A stretch of 18,304 nt of DNA from Abditibacteriales bacterium (GCA_025055355.1 JANWYM010000025.1:1-18304), one strand, 5' to 3'. Shown: positions 1 through 6,803, counted from the first letter of the stretch. Notes: generated by a model from the letters alone, not told the origin. A program made the numbers and translations.

Positions 1-373
1 GGTTGATGTTGGCAAGGAAAACGTATTCTGCGTCCTGATACTCTTCGGGCAGTCGGGGGTCGAAATGCTCGAAGACGTTGAGTTGCGTGTCCCGCGTGTG
101 CGCGACGTTCAGGTCAAAATCGTAGTAGCCACTCCAACGAAAAGTCTTGCCCGCCGCGACCTGCACGCCCTTGAGGTCAATGCCCCGCCCGCGCAGAAAC
201 TCCAGATGCTCCTGCGGAAAATCTTCTCCCACGACGCCGACCAACTGCACGTCCGTGAACAGGCTCGCCGCCGTCGCCGCGTAGGTCGCCGCCCCGCCCA
301 GCACCTCCTCCACTTCGCCGAAGGGCGTCTTGACCGAGTCTAACGCGATAGAACCGACGATGAGAACACCCAC
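1..373 (-). CDS. PfkB-family carbohydrate kinase, N-terminal part (cut by window edge)
   Basis: Only the first 124 codons are present; the rest lies beyond base 1. The N-terminus reads MGVLIVGSIALDSVKTPFGE, followed by the glycine-rich VLGGAATYAATAAS segment, LVGVVGEDFP and RGIDLKGVQ. This is the usual beginning of PfkB/ribokinase-fold sugar kinases, which phosphorylate a sugar or nucleoside with ATP in the cytoplasm. The start is GTG at 373-371; an in-frame TGA four codons upstream (385-383) excludes a longer version. The ATP-binding C-terminus is not in the window, so the substrate cannot be named. The gene follows a LacD-family aldolase on the same strand, which would suit a sugar-phosphate pathway, but a 160-bp gap with a strong inverted repeat separates them. 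Confidence 0.88.
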   Translation of the reverse strand, partial: MGVLIVGSIALDSVKTPFGEVEEVLGGAATYAATAASLFTDVQLVGVVGEDFPQEHLEFLRGRGIDLKGVQVAAGKTFRWSGYYDFDLNVAHTRDTQLNVFEHFDPRLPEEYQDAEYVFLANIN

Positions 374-391
374 GATAAGGGTTCAGGATGC

Positions 392-444
392 AGGGTTCAG
401 GGTTGAGGGCAAAGGGGTGTTTCGCCCCCTCAACCCTGAACCCT
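392..444. repeat. 18-bp perfect inverted repeat between aldolase and sugar kinase genes
   Basis: The arms are 392-409 and 427-444, identical as reverse complements over 18 bases, with a 17-base loop. The arm is built from the heptamer-like unit AGGGTTC, and a further partial copy lies just left at 379-387. It could form a cruciform, or an RNA hairpin upstream of the sugar kinase start (373). No T-run follows on either strand, so it is not a classical intrinsic terminator. It looks like one of the small dispersed palindromic elements of this genome. Confidence 0.7.
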
Positions 445-533
445 TTGGTTCGAAGCGTGCCCCCCAAAACCCTGCAGGCAGGATGACCGCGTCATGGAGC
501 GCTCGCCTCCTGCGGGCGGTCGGGCGAGGCACT

Positions 534-1538
534 CTAATACACTCCCGGCGCGGACGGCACCTCCGCCGCCTGCCACGAATACCAACCGAAGTCAACGGCT
601 TGTGCCAGGTCGTCGCGGGTGATGTGGTAACGCTGCTGCCATGAGGTCGCATAGGCGTCCACCAGTTGGTTGAGCCGCTGGATGCGGCGCACGGCTTCGC
701 CCTCCAAGAACGCCGCGCTCTGGAAATGCTCTGAGCCTTTGTCGAGCCATTCCTTGAAGATGGCGCGCCCCGCCATGATGCCACTGGCGCCAGCCCGCAT
801 CGCCGCTTCGACTTGCTTTTCAAAAACGTCGAAGTTCACGCCCGCGCTTAACAGGACCCATGGACGGATGGCGATGTCGTTCAGTTCTTTCAGGTGGTCT
901 GCGCCGGGGAACTCCAACTTGAGAACGTCGGTCCACGGTCCAAGGAGTTCCGTGGACTTGAGGATGTTGCGGACGCGGCGCTCCAGATATTTGGGGGCTT
1001 TGTTGTCGGGTTCATCCGCGTCCTTCCGTGGGAACGACAGTTCCTCGGTCATCAGCAGGATGTCGTTTTCGTAGCAGGCATCGCAGGTGCGCTTAACAAA
1101 CTCGACCTGCGCGTTGGTATACTTCTCGTTGTCGGTGTCCATGTAGACCAGCAACTTGACCGCGCTCGCCCCCATGCGCTTGATTTTGGCGACGCTCCAG
1201 CCCGTCTCCTCAAACCCGTAGTCGCCGGGGGAGCAGCCTTTTTCCAGCCGCACGATCAAGCCAACGCCTTTGGGCAAATCACCGGTGTTGATGGACTGCC
1301 GCGCGCTGGTCGGCACGTCCAGCAGCACGGAACTGGCGTGCGCGCCGATGACGCGCGTCAGCGCCAGTTTCGCCTGACAAATCGCCGCCTTGTCGCGCCC
1401 GAAGGCATCACGGAACACGCCCGTCTGGTCCAGCGCCAACACCTTGAACTTCCCGTGAGCATCCGTGATTTGTCGCAAGCCCATCAACTTGCCCGGCGTC
1501 AGGTGGACGTAATGCTCGCGTCCGTTTGCTTGTGCCAT
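534..1538 (-). CDS. lacD: Tagatose 1,6-diphosphate aldolase-like protein (LacD family)
   Basis: This is a 334-residue class I aldolase of the LacD/DeoC-like TIM-barrel family, close to the usual length of about 325-330. LacD cleaves tagatose 1,6-bisphosphate to DHAP and glyceraldehyde 3-phosphate in the cytoplasm. Visible signatures are KLMGLRQITDAHGKF (7-31 region), LALDQTG (34-40), AVKLLVYMDTD with K128, the acidic MTEELSF (163-169), and DVLKLEFPG (204-212), where K207 matches the Schiff-base lysine of LacD. The C-terminal barrel contains ASGIMAGRAIFKEW. The ATG at 1538 was chosen because GAGGAGG lies 6 bases upstream; the reading frame is open 23 codons further but without a ribosome site. 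The gene starts 65 bases after the glycosyltransferase gene and probably shares its promoter. The exact sugar is uncertain, since relatives outside the lactose pathway may act on sulfofructose or other ketose phosphates. Confidence 0.88.
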   Translation of the reverse strand: MAQANGREHYVHLTPGKLMGLRQITDAHGKFKVLALDQTGVFRDAFGRDKAAICQAKLALTRVIGAHASSVLLDVPTSARQSINTGDLPKGVGLIVRLEKGCSPGDYGFEETGWSVAKIKRMGASAVKLLVYMDTDNEKYTNAQVEFVKRTCDACYENDILLMTEELSFPRKDADEPDNKAPKYLERRVRNILKSTELLGPWTDVLKLEFPGADHLKELNDIAIRPWVLLSAGVNFDVFEKQVEAAMRAGASGIMAGRAIFKEWLDKGSEHFQSAAFLEGEAVRRIQRLNQLVDAYATSWQQRYHITRDDLAQAVDFGWYSWQAAEVPSAPGVY

Positions 1539-1603
1539 GTCAATCCTCCTCTTCGCAGACGGATGAACAGGACCGTTAGAAGGGAAAACCCTGAGCCGCC
1601 CTG

Positions 1604-3193
1604 TCAATCCTGTCTCACAATATCACCCCTCGTTATTTTGCGTGTCAACCAGTGCCGCAGGGTCATCCACATGAACTTCGGCAGAATCAGCAACCGTATG
1701 AACCTCTTGGGTTCGATGAGGGCGCGGTAGAGCCACTCCAGGCCGATGCGCTGCACCCACAGCGGGGCGCGCTTGAGCCGTCCGGAGTAAACGTCGAAAC
1801 TCCCGCCGACGCCGATGCACACCGGCACCGCCAGGGCTTCGATGTGGCGCCGAATCCACTTCTCCTGCTTGGGAATGCCAAACGCCACGAAGAGAATGTC
1901 CGGCTGCGCTGCGCGAATCATCTCCACAAGACGCGGCTCTTCGTCTGCCGAGAAGTAGCCATGGTGCGTCCCGACAACGGTTAGACCCGGGTAGCGTGCT
2001 TGCAAGTTAATTGCCGCTCGCGCGGCGACGCCCGGCGCCGCGCCCAGCAGAAAAACGCGGTAGCCCCGCTGCGCGGCGACGCGGCACAACTCCGCGACCA
2101 AGTCCACGCCGGGCACGCGCTCGTAAATCGGCAAATCCAGTAGCCGTGCCCCCCAAATCACGCCAATACCGTCCGGCGTCACGAGGTCGGCGGTGTTGAT
2201 GATGCGGTGCAGTTCCTCGTCCTCCTGCGCCTTCATGATCGCAGAAGCGTCGGAGGTGACCACGATGTGCGGCTGCCGACTGCGGATGAACTCCTCGATG
2301 CGCGCCACCGTTTCTTGCATCGTCATCGGCGTAATGGTAACGTCCATCAGTTGCACGCGTTCGGGCGCCTCCTCCGTGCGCTCCGCTCGCATGAGGAGTT
2401 TGATGAGGGACAGGAAGAAGACGAACCCGACGACGCCAAACGCTGTGATGATGACGATTTTAATGGCGAAGTGCCAGACGATGATGCGCACCAAGAGCAG
2501 GGCGAGGACGCACAGGCAGGCATCCATCACCAGATATAACAAGGTCACCTGCAGAGGCGACAGCCCGCGCCGCAGCAACACCTCATGTAATCGCTCCCGC
2601 CGCCGCGTGATGGTCAAGCCTCCCCCCTGCATCATCGCGTAGGTCGCGTCTACAATCGGCGCGCCCAGCACCAGCACAGGCAGCAGGAGAATCAAAAACG
2701 CTGTGTTCTTCAGCGCGCCCCCCACCGTTACCACCGCCACCGCGAACCCCAAGGCGGTGCTCACGATGTCGGGGAGAAGGATGTGTCCCCGCAACGTAAC
2801 GAGGAACCCGAACGCGCCCACCGCTGCGAGAGCCCCTGCCGCTGCCGCCGCCCACGCCGCTGCTGGCTGCGGTTGCATCTTCATCACCAGGAAGAGCGTC
2901 GCGCAGATGAGACCCATCAACCCCAGCGTCAAACCGGGCAGGCGGTTCGTCGCTGCGAGCGCGCGCGTGACCGCCCACAGCCAGACCATCGTGAGGGGGA
3001 CGCTCCACCACCCCAGCGACACGAACCGGGTGGTGAACGGTAACTTCACAGAGTCAATGACAATGCCGCCCTGGCAGGCGAACCACGCCGCCAGCACGAT
3101 AACGAGGTGTATTAGAACCGCCCAGACCTTGCGTCCAGCCGGTGAGGAGAACAGCGATGAACCAGCCTCTGGTGAGGACGGACGGGCTTGCAC
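1604..3193 (-). CDS. Membrane glycosyltransferase: degenerate WecA-like domain fused to WecG/TagA/CpsF domain
   Basis: This protein has 529 residues, about twice the size of a WecG/TagA enzyme. Residues 282-515 form a typical WecG/TagA/CpsF domain: LVTPDGIGVIW with probable catalytic D341, ERVPGVDL (358-365), VFLLGAAPG, a HHGYF motif (410-414), PDILFVAFGIPKQEKWIRRH (431-450) and IGVGGSFDVYSGRLKRAPLW. Such enzymes add ManNAc(A)-like sugars to polyprenyl-diphosphate-linked GlcNAc at the inner membrane. Residues 22-265 are several hydrophobic helices that align by eye to the C-terminal part of WecA/MraY-type transferases (SLGWWSVPLT, GALKNTAFL, LVLGAPIVD, LHEVLLRRGLSPLQVTLLY). Their catalytic acidic motifs are missing: no DDxxD, NLIDGLDG replaced by AATNRLPG, and GDSGS replaced by PDIVS. 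The start is GTG with GGAGG four bases upstream. It is probably the first gene of an operon with the aldolase. Confidence 0.9.
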   Translation of the reverse strand: MQARPSSPEAGSSLFSSPAGRKVWAVLIHLVIVLAAWFACQGGIVIDSVKLPFTTRFVSLGWWSVPLTMVWLWAVTRALAATNRLPGLTLGLMGLICATLFLVMKMQPQPAAAWAAAAAGALAAVGAFGFLVTLRGHILLPDIVSTALGFAVAVVTVGGALKNTAFLILLLPVLVLGAPIVDATYAMMQGGGLTITRRRERLHEVLLRRGLSPLQVTLLYLVMDACLCVLALLLVRIIVWHFAIKIVIITAFGVVGFVFFLSLIKLLMRAERTEEAPERVQLMDVTITPMTMQETVARIEEFIRSRQPHIVVTSDASAIMKAQEDEELHRIINTADLVTPDGIGVIWGARLLDLPIYERVPGVDLVAELCRVAAQRGYRVFLLGAAPGVAARAAINLQARYPGLTVVGTHHGYFSADEEPRLVEMIRAAQPDILFVAFGIPKQEKWIRRHIEALAVPVCIGVGGSFDVYSGRLKRAPLWVQRIGLEWLYRALIEPKRFIRLLILPKFMWMTLRHWLTRKITRGDIVRQD

Positions 3194-3231
3194 GATTCCT
3201 CCCGCGATGATTCTGAACCTGACCGCTCCTA

Positions 3232-3260
3232 ATCATACCCCATGCGTTCAGCGGCGTCAA
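3232..3260 (-). promoter_or_regulatory. Sigma-70-type promoter for the WecA-like/WecG fusion gene
   Basis: On the minus strand, TTGACG (3260-3255) and TATGAT (3237-3232) are separated by 17 bases. Both hexamers are one base from consensus. The expected start of transcription is near 3225, giving a leader of about 30 bases that contains the GGAGG before the GTG at 3193. Confidence 0.7.
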
Positions 3261-3320
3261 GCGATCCCGCTTCAGACCCCTGTTCCCGCCCCCGTTTGTT
3301 CTGGCGTTTTCTCGCGCGGG

Positions 3321-3764
3321 CTACCGCCGCGTCGCGTGGAAGTCCGCGCCCATGCGCTGCCCGCCGCTGCTGACCTCGATGTCACCGCTCATGCGATTGC
3401 CGCTGACACTGCCGGTGATTTCGATGTGAACGGGCTGCCCTTGATAGAGCACATCGCCCCCCGACGAGAACTTGCCTTTTTTGTCCACCTGCCCGCTACC
3501 ACTCACCGTGATCGGTTCGTCAGTTTGAGGGTTCACAATGGTCATGCGCGCTTCGAACGTCTGCGCCCCCGCCGGCTGCGTCACCTCCAGCGTAAAGGCG
3601 ATGTCGCCGAACTGCGTCTCAATCACACCGTCCCACGTGCCCGTTAAGTTGACCGCCGGCTTCGGCTTGACTTTATCTTTGGGCTTTCTCTTCTTCGCCT
3701 CTGCCACGCCGACGAACAGCATACACAACACCATCAACCAGCCTGTGACTCTCAGGGTTTGCAT
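3321..3764 (-). CDS. Small secreted protein of unknown function, beta-rich
   Basis: The 147-residue product starts with a Sec signal peptide: a hydrophobic core at about residues 8-20, then VAEA as a likely cleavage site near residue 23. A lysine-rich stretch (KKRKPKDKVKPKP) follows, then a compact domain beginning NLTGTWDGVIETQFGDIAFTL. Its alternating polar/nonpolar strands (FEARMTIVN, VHIEITGSVSG, MSGDIEVSSGG) suggest a small beta-barrel or lipocalin-like fold. The opening LTGTWDG and the closing MSGDI pattern resemble many uncharacterised exported proteins that carry a GTW motif near the start of the fold. No enzyme motif is seen. GGAGGG precedes the ATG by seven bases, and a good promoter lies directly upstream, so the gene is probably monocistronic. 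Function is unknown. Confidence 0.75.
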   Translation of the reverse strand: MQTLRVTGWLMVLCMLFVGVAEAKKRKPKDKVKPKPAVNLTGTWDGVIETQFGDIAFTLEVTQPAGAQTFEARMTIVNPQTDEPITVSGSGQVDKKGKFSSGGDVLYQGQPVHIEITGSVSGNRMSGDIEVSSGGQRMGADFHATRR

Positions 3765-3795
3765 AGGCGCCCTCCTTCTGCGTTGTGACAGCCTG

Positions 3796-3825
3796 ATTAT
3801 ACCGCAGGGCGGGACAGGGGGTCAA
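3796..3825 (-). promoter_or_regulatory. Sigma-70-type promoter of the small secreted protein gene
   Basis: On the minus strand, TTGACC (3825-3820) and an exact TATAAT (3801-3796) are 18 bases apart. Transcription would begin near 3789, leaving a leader of about 25 bases with the GGAGGG site before the ATG at 3764. Confidence 0.75.
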
Positions 3826-4032
3826 TAGGAGGGGAAGTTGGGGGAAAACATGCCGCGCAAGTTCGGGCGTCGGTGACGATTTATCGTTCGTCGCGCCGCG
3901 ACGGAAAATCCGCGACAGCGTCACGGGCTACCTTTTCGGCAGAGGCTCTGATAAACGGTCAAGGAAGCAGGAGGAATCTGCCCACCCTCGGCGAATCTCG
4001 ATTTGCCATTCAACAGTAGGGGGTCGGCTGGT

Positions 4033-5064
4033 ATGAGCATCGTGTTAGTGACCGGCGCCACGGGACAGGTCGGTTCCCGGGTGGTGCGAAAGTTGCTGCG
4101 GCGGGGGTATCGGGTGCAGGCGTTCGTGATGCCCAACGATCCTTTCAGCGGACGACTGGCGGGACTGGATTTGGAGGTAGTGGAGGGGAATTTGCTGGAC
4201 GCCGCCGCCGTCGAGCAGTCCGTCGGACGCGCCGATGCCGTTATCCACACCGCCAACTTCGTCGGCTGTCCGCCGGGCATGGACGAGTCGGCGTTCTTCG
4301 ACAACAATGTGCGTTCCACGTTGCACCTCGCGCTCGCCGCTGGGCGTCAGGCGGAGCGCATCCAACGGTTTGTTCACATCAGTTCCTCCGCTGTCTATCC
4401 CAACGACTCGCACGTCCTCGCCCCGTGCTATCACCCGGTGGACGAAGAACATCCCAAGCGGTTCACGGGTGTCTATGCGATGAGCAAGTGGATTGGCGAA
4501 GACATCGTGGAGGCGACGCGGCGCGAGACAGGGCTGCGCACGGTCATCATCCGTCCGTCAGGTATCGTGTCGGGGGAGGCGATTCTGTCACGCTACACAG
4601 TCGGGTTTGTGATTAACGTGCTGCGCTCGGCGCAGCGCCACCCGCGCAGCGAAATTCACTATCCCCACATCGCAGAGACACTGAAGGAACTGGAGCAAGC
4701 CAACCCCCAGCAGCCGATTGACGCTCGCGACGCGGACGGGCGCACGTGGCTGTATCAACCCGCTGACGCCCGCGACGTGGCAGAGGCGTGCATCCTCGCT
4801 CTGGAGGAGCCGAACGCCGTCGGCGAAGCCTTCAACGTCGCCGCCCCGCGCCCCATTCCCTTCGCCGAAGCCGCCCCGCTGATCAGCGAAGCGACCGGGC
4901 TGCCCGTTCTGACCAAGGAGTTCCCCGTGCGATTCATCTACGACCTGAGCATCACCAAGGCGAAAACGCTGCTGGGCTATCAGCCGCGTTGGGACATCGC
5001 GCCCATGGTGCGGTCAGCGACTGCCGTGCGGCAGGGGGAGGCAAGCGGTTATGAGGAGGAGTGA
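4033..5064 (+). CDS. NAD(P)-dependent epimerase/dehydratase (extended SDR family)
   Basis: The 343-residue protein has the N-terminal Rossmann motif VTGATGQVGS (6-15, GxxGxxG). It also has ADAVIHTA (67-74), the catalytic serine region HISSSAVYP (115-123) and the YxxxK pair Y148/K152 in YAMSKWIGE. These define extended short-chain dehydrogenases acting on nucleotide sugars or related substrates (GalE/RmlB-like) in the cytoplasm. The C-terminal half has YQPADARDVAEACILALE and GEAFNVAAP, typical of the substrate domain. The ATG at 4033 is preferred over the upstream in-frame TTG (4003) because AGGGGG ends 9 bases before it and the protein then begins directly with the first beta strand. It heads a plus-strand series and overlaps the next gene. 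No convincing promoter was found in 3830-4030. The substrate is unknown. Confidence 0.9.
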   Translation: MSIVLVTGATGQVGSRVVRKLLRRGYRVQAFVMPNDPFSGRLAGLDLEVVEGNLLDAAAVEQSVGRADAVIHTANFVGCPPGMDESAFFDNNVRSTLHLALAAGRQAERIQRFVHISSSAVYPNDSHVLAPCYHPVDEEHPKRFTGVYAMSKWIGEDIVEATRRETGLRTVIIRPSGIVSGEAILSRYTVGFVINVLRSAQRHPRSEIHYPHIAETLKELEQANPQQPIDARDADGRTWLYQPADARDVAEACILALEEPNAVGEAFNVAAPRPIPFAEAAPLISEATGLPVLTKEFPVRFIYDLSITKAKTLLGYQPRWDIAPMVRSATAVRQGEASGYEEE

Positions 5065-5408
5065 TGCCGCAAATCGAGGATACAAAAGTTACACCGTCGC
5101 TGACACTATCTTGCCTATCCCCCAACCCCCTTCAGGGGGAAGGGAATGACGGTAACGGCGTAACTTTTGGGACAATTGAGACCAAACTTTTGCGTTTCGT
5201 TGGCAAGGGGTGCATCCTCACCAACCGCAGCGGACTGTTCGGCTGGGGCGATAACTCCAAGCATGAGATTCACGTCTTCGACGACGCGGGGCGCGAAGTG
5301 AAAAACTTCCGAGCCGCGACGGTCAAGGAGCGGGGCAAAACGTTCACCGCGTTGCGCCTCGGTGAAGGCTGGAGCGCGGCGATAGTGCGGCAGAGAGGAG
5401 GCAGATGA
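5064..5408 (+). CDS. Hypothetical protein, N-terminal part formed by a palindromic insert
   Basis: This 114-residue reading frame starts with an ATG overlapping the stop of the epimerase gene (TGATG), with GAGGAGGA immediately upstream, so translational coupling is likely. Residues 7-35 are encoded by an 87-bp inverted-repeat element (5083-5169) and include SPNPLQGEG, a peptide typical of translated repeats rather than of a folded protein. The remainder (TIETKLLRFVGKG, then GWGDNSKHEIHVFDDAGREV and TFTALRLGEGWSAAIVRQ) looks like ordinary beta-rich coding sequence. It could be a short real protein tolerating an in-frame insert, or the remnant of a longer gene. No family was recognised, and it is weaker than its neighbours as a gene call. 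Confidence 0.5.
   Translation: MPQIEDTKVTPSLTLSCLSPNPLQGEGNDGNGVTFGTIETKLLRFVGKGCILTNRSGLFGWGDNSKHEIHVFDDAGREVKNFRAATVKERGKTFTALRLGEGWSAAIVRQRGGR
5083..5169. repeat. 87-bp palindromic element inside a coding frame
   Basis: Perfect 10-bp ends CAAAAGTTAC (5083-5092) and GTAACTTTTG (5160-5169) are followed inward by ACCGTC (5093-5098) and GACGGT (5148-5153). In the centre is CCCCCTTCAGGGGG. The length is 29 codons and contains no stop in the frame of the 5064 gene. Confidence 0.65.
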
Positions 5409-5467
5409 AACGCACTCCCCGCAACAATGTCAAACCTGCGTGAAGCAGCACACGAAACTTAGAGCCC

Positions 5468-5634
5468 TAAACTTTTGCGTTTCGCGCCTCTCTCCCTTCC
5501 TACTGCGGGAAAGCGTCATTGCGAGCGGAGCGAAGCAATCCCCCGCGCTGCAGCCATCTCCTCCGCAGGGGATTGCTTCGCTCCGCTCGCAATGACGGGC
5601 ATTTTCGAGGGGAATGGCAAAACGCAAAAGTTTA
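5468..5634. mobile_element. MITE-like element with 15-bp terminal inverted repeats
   Basis: The ends are TAAACTTTTGCGTTT (5468-5482) and its exact reverse complement (5620-5634). The interior holds a separate, longer palindrome (5514-5597). No transposase is encoded and no clear target duplication is visible, so mobility is inferred only from structure. The terminal sequence AAACTTTTGCGTTTCG also occurs as a direct copy at 5184-5199. Confidence 0.55.
5514..5597. repeat. REP-like palindrome with 30-bp perfect arms
   Basis: The arms 5514-5543 and 5568-5597 are exact reverse complements over 30 bases with a 24-base spacer. The arm contains CATTGCGAGCGGAGCGAAGC, a sequence type dispersed in many bacterial genomes, whose translations (CERSEAI, FAPLAMT) are frequent false ORFs. 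A diverged relative lies at 14287-14407. Confidence 0.8.
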
Positions 5635-5637
5635 GTT

Positions 5638-5728
5638 AGAGCCTATCCCCAAAATGGAGTCCCGAACTGGTTCGGGGGCTTTCTCCCTCAACAAGTTAGC
5701 GGCTCCAGAGATTTTTGGGATAGGCTCT
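5638..5728. repeat. 91-bp inverted-repeat element just upstream of the PhyH gene
   Basis: The left end AGAGCCTATCCCCAAAA (5638-5654) and right end TTTTGGGATAGGCTCT (5713-5728) match as reverse complements apart from one extra C. Inside is a tight hairpin CCCGAAC-TG-GTTCGGG (5661-5676). The left end recurs alone at 11009-11021, next to a different repeat family. Confidence 0.65.
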
Positions 5729-5741
5729 TAGGAGGGAATGA

Positions 5742-6803
5742 ATGATGTCCTATCGGGTCCTATCCGTTCAACGCCCCGACCGCTATGCAGTTAAGGTGGA
5801 CGAATACGTACACTACCAACGGCATGGTTATCTCGTGGTGCGGAGTTTGGTTTCGCAAGATGAAGTGGAAGAACTCAAGCAGCACGCGATGGATCTGTTC
5901 TACGGGCGCAAGGTGGTGCCTGGCATGGAGCCGCCGCCGCCTGAGGCGACGGAGGAGCAACTGATGAAACGGTTCTCGCGGGTGCACATGCTCCACCGCG
6001 TGGATGCGATGTCGGAGCGGTTTCTACTGCACCCGCGCATTTTGGACGTGCTGGAAGTCCTCATCGGTCCCGATGTGCTTGCCCTGCAAACGATGTTGTT
6101 CTACAATCCGCCCGGTAGAGGCGGGCAGGGCTGGCATCAGGACGCTTATTACATCACGACCTACCCCGACACACTCATCGGCGCGTGGTTGGCGCTTGAC
6201 GACGCCGACGAGGAGAACGGCTGCCTGTGGGTCGCCCCCGGCTCCAATGCCGAACCGATTTACCCCGACCCCCATCCCCAACGCGGCTACGTCCACAGCG
6301 ACGGCGCGTTCGCGGACATCGGCGCCGTCGAAAACGTGAGCCACCTGGACGACGCGGTGAACACCCTCGCGCCCATTGCGCGGAAATACGCGTGGGTCTC
6401 TGTGCCAGTCCAAGCGGGCGACGTCGTCTTCTTTCAGGGGCATCTGTTGCACCGCTCCTACCCCAACCGCACGCGAGACCGCTGGCGGCGGGCATTTGTC
6501 AGCCACTACTGTAACGCCCGCTCGTGGGTGCCGTGGAATCATGGGATTCCTTACGAGGGCGACTGTGCCAACTATCAGCACATCCTTGCGCGCGGCACGA
6601 CGCACCTGCCGTTCGCCAAGCCCAAGTTCGGCACACCCTGCGCTGCCCTCGAACCGCCCCCGGTCCTCGGCTTGCAAGCCCCGACGCGCATGATGGGCGG
6701 CATGGGGTCCAACAGCGAAATGCAATCCGTTCAGGAGAAAGTCAGTGCGTTCGACCCAGACGATAAAACGTGGCGGTCAAAGAAAGCGTCCGCCGACGGA
6801 TGA
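5742..6803 (+). CDS. Phytanoyl-CoA dioxygenase (PhyH) family protein
   Basis: The 353-residue protein belongs to the Fe(II)/2-oxoglutarate-dependent PhyH oxygenases, which hydroxylate diverse small molecules in the cytoplasm. The N-terminal helix-strand YQRHGYLVVRSLVSQDEVEEL is typical. The iron ligands are visible as GWHQDAYY (H132, D134) and the distal histidine in GHLLHRSYPN (H237). The nearby arginines of RDRWRRAF (246-251) are candidates for holding 2-oxoglutarate. GAWLALDDADEENGCLWVAPGS (147-168) is a highly characteristic core segment of the family. GGAGGG lies 5 bases before ATG 5742 and 8 before a second ATG at 5745, so the start is uncertain by one codon. The substrate is unknown; the position beside an epimerase and several glycosyltransferases suggests a sugar or lipid component of the cell surface, but this is inference. 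Confidence 0.92.
   Translation: MMSYRVLSVQRPDRYAVKVDEYVHYQRHGYLVVRSLVSQDEVEELKQHAMDLFYGRKVVPGMEPPPPEATEEQLMKRFSRVHMLHRVDAMSERFLLHPRILDVLEVLIGPDVLALQTMLFYNPPGRGGQGWHQDAYYITTYPDTLIGAWLALDDADEENGCLWVAPGSNAEPIYPDPHPQRGYVHSDGAFADIGAVENVSHLDDAVNTLAPIARKYAWVSVPVQAGDVVFFQGHLLHRSYPNRTRDRWRRAFVSHYCNARSWVPWNHGIPYEGDCANYQHILARGTTHLPFAKPKFGTPCAALEPPPVLGLQAPTRMMGGMGSNSEMQSVQEKVSAFDPDDKTWRSKKASADG

Larger units (their letters stand above)
5409..5741. other. Gene-free interval filled by two inverted-repeat elements
   Basis: No credible gene is present between the hypothetical protein and the PhyH gene. After about 59 bases without recognisable features, the interval holds a MITE-like element (5468-5634) and, three bases later, a second inverted repeat (5638-5728). 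The PhyH ribosome site GGAGGG (5731-5736) follows almost directly. The minus-strand frame seen here is the translated repeat (RHCERSEAIP). Confidence 0.75.

Noticed and set aside
894..1730. Long plus-strand frame of 278 codons
   Set aside because: Antisense to the aldolase and the end of the glycosyltransferase gene; high GC keeps such frames open.
5430..5627. Minus-strand reading frame of 65 codons
   Set aside because: It translates the REP-like palindrome (RHCERSEAIP, FAPLAMT), a well-known type of false ORF.
6024..6725. Long minus-strand frame of 233 codons
   Set aside because: Antisense shadow of the PhyH gene, whose iron-binding motifs identify the real strand.
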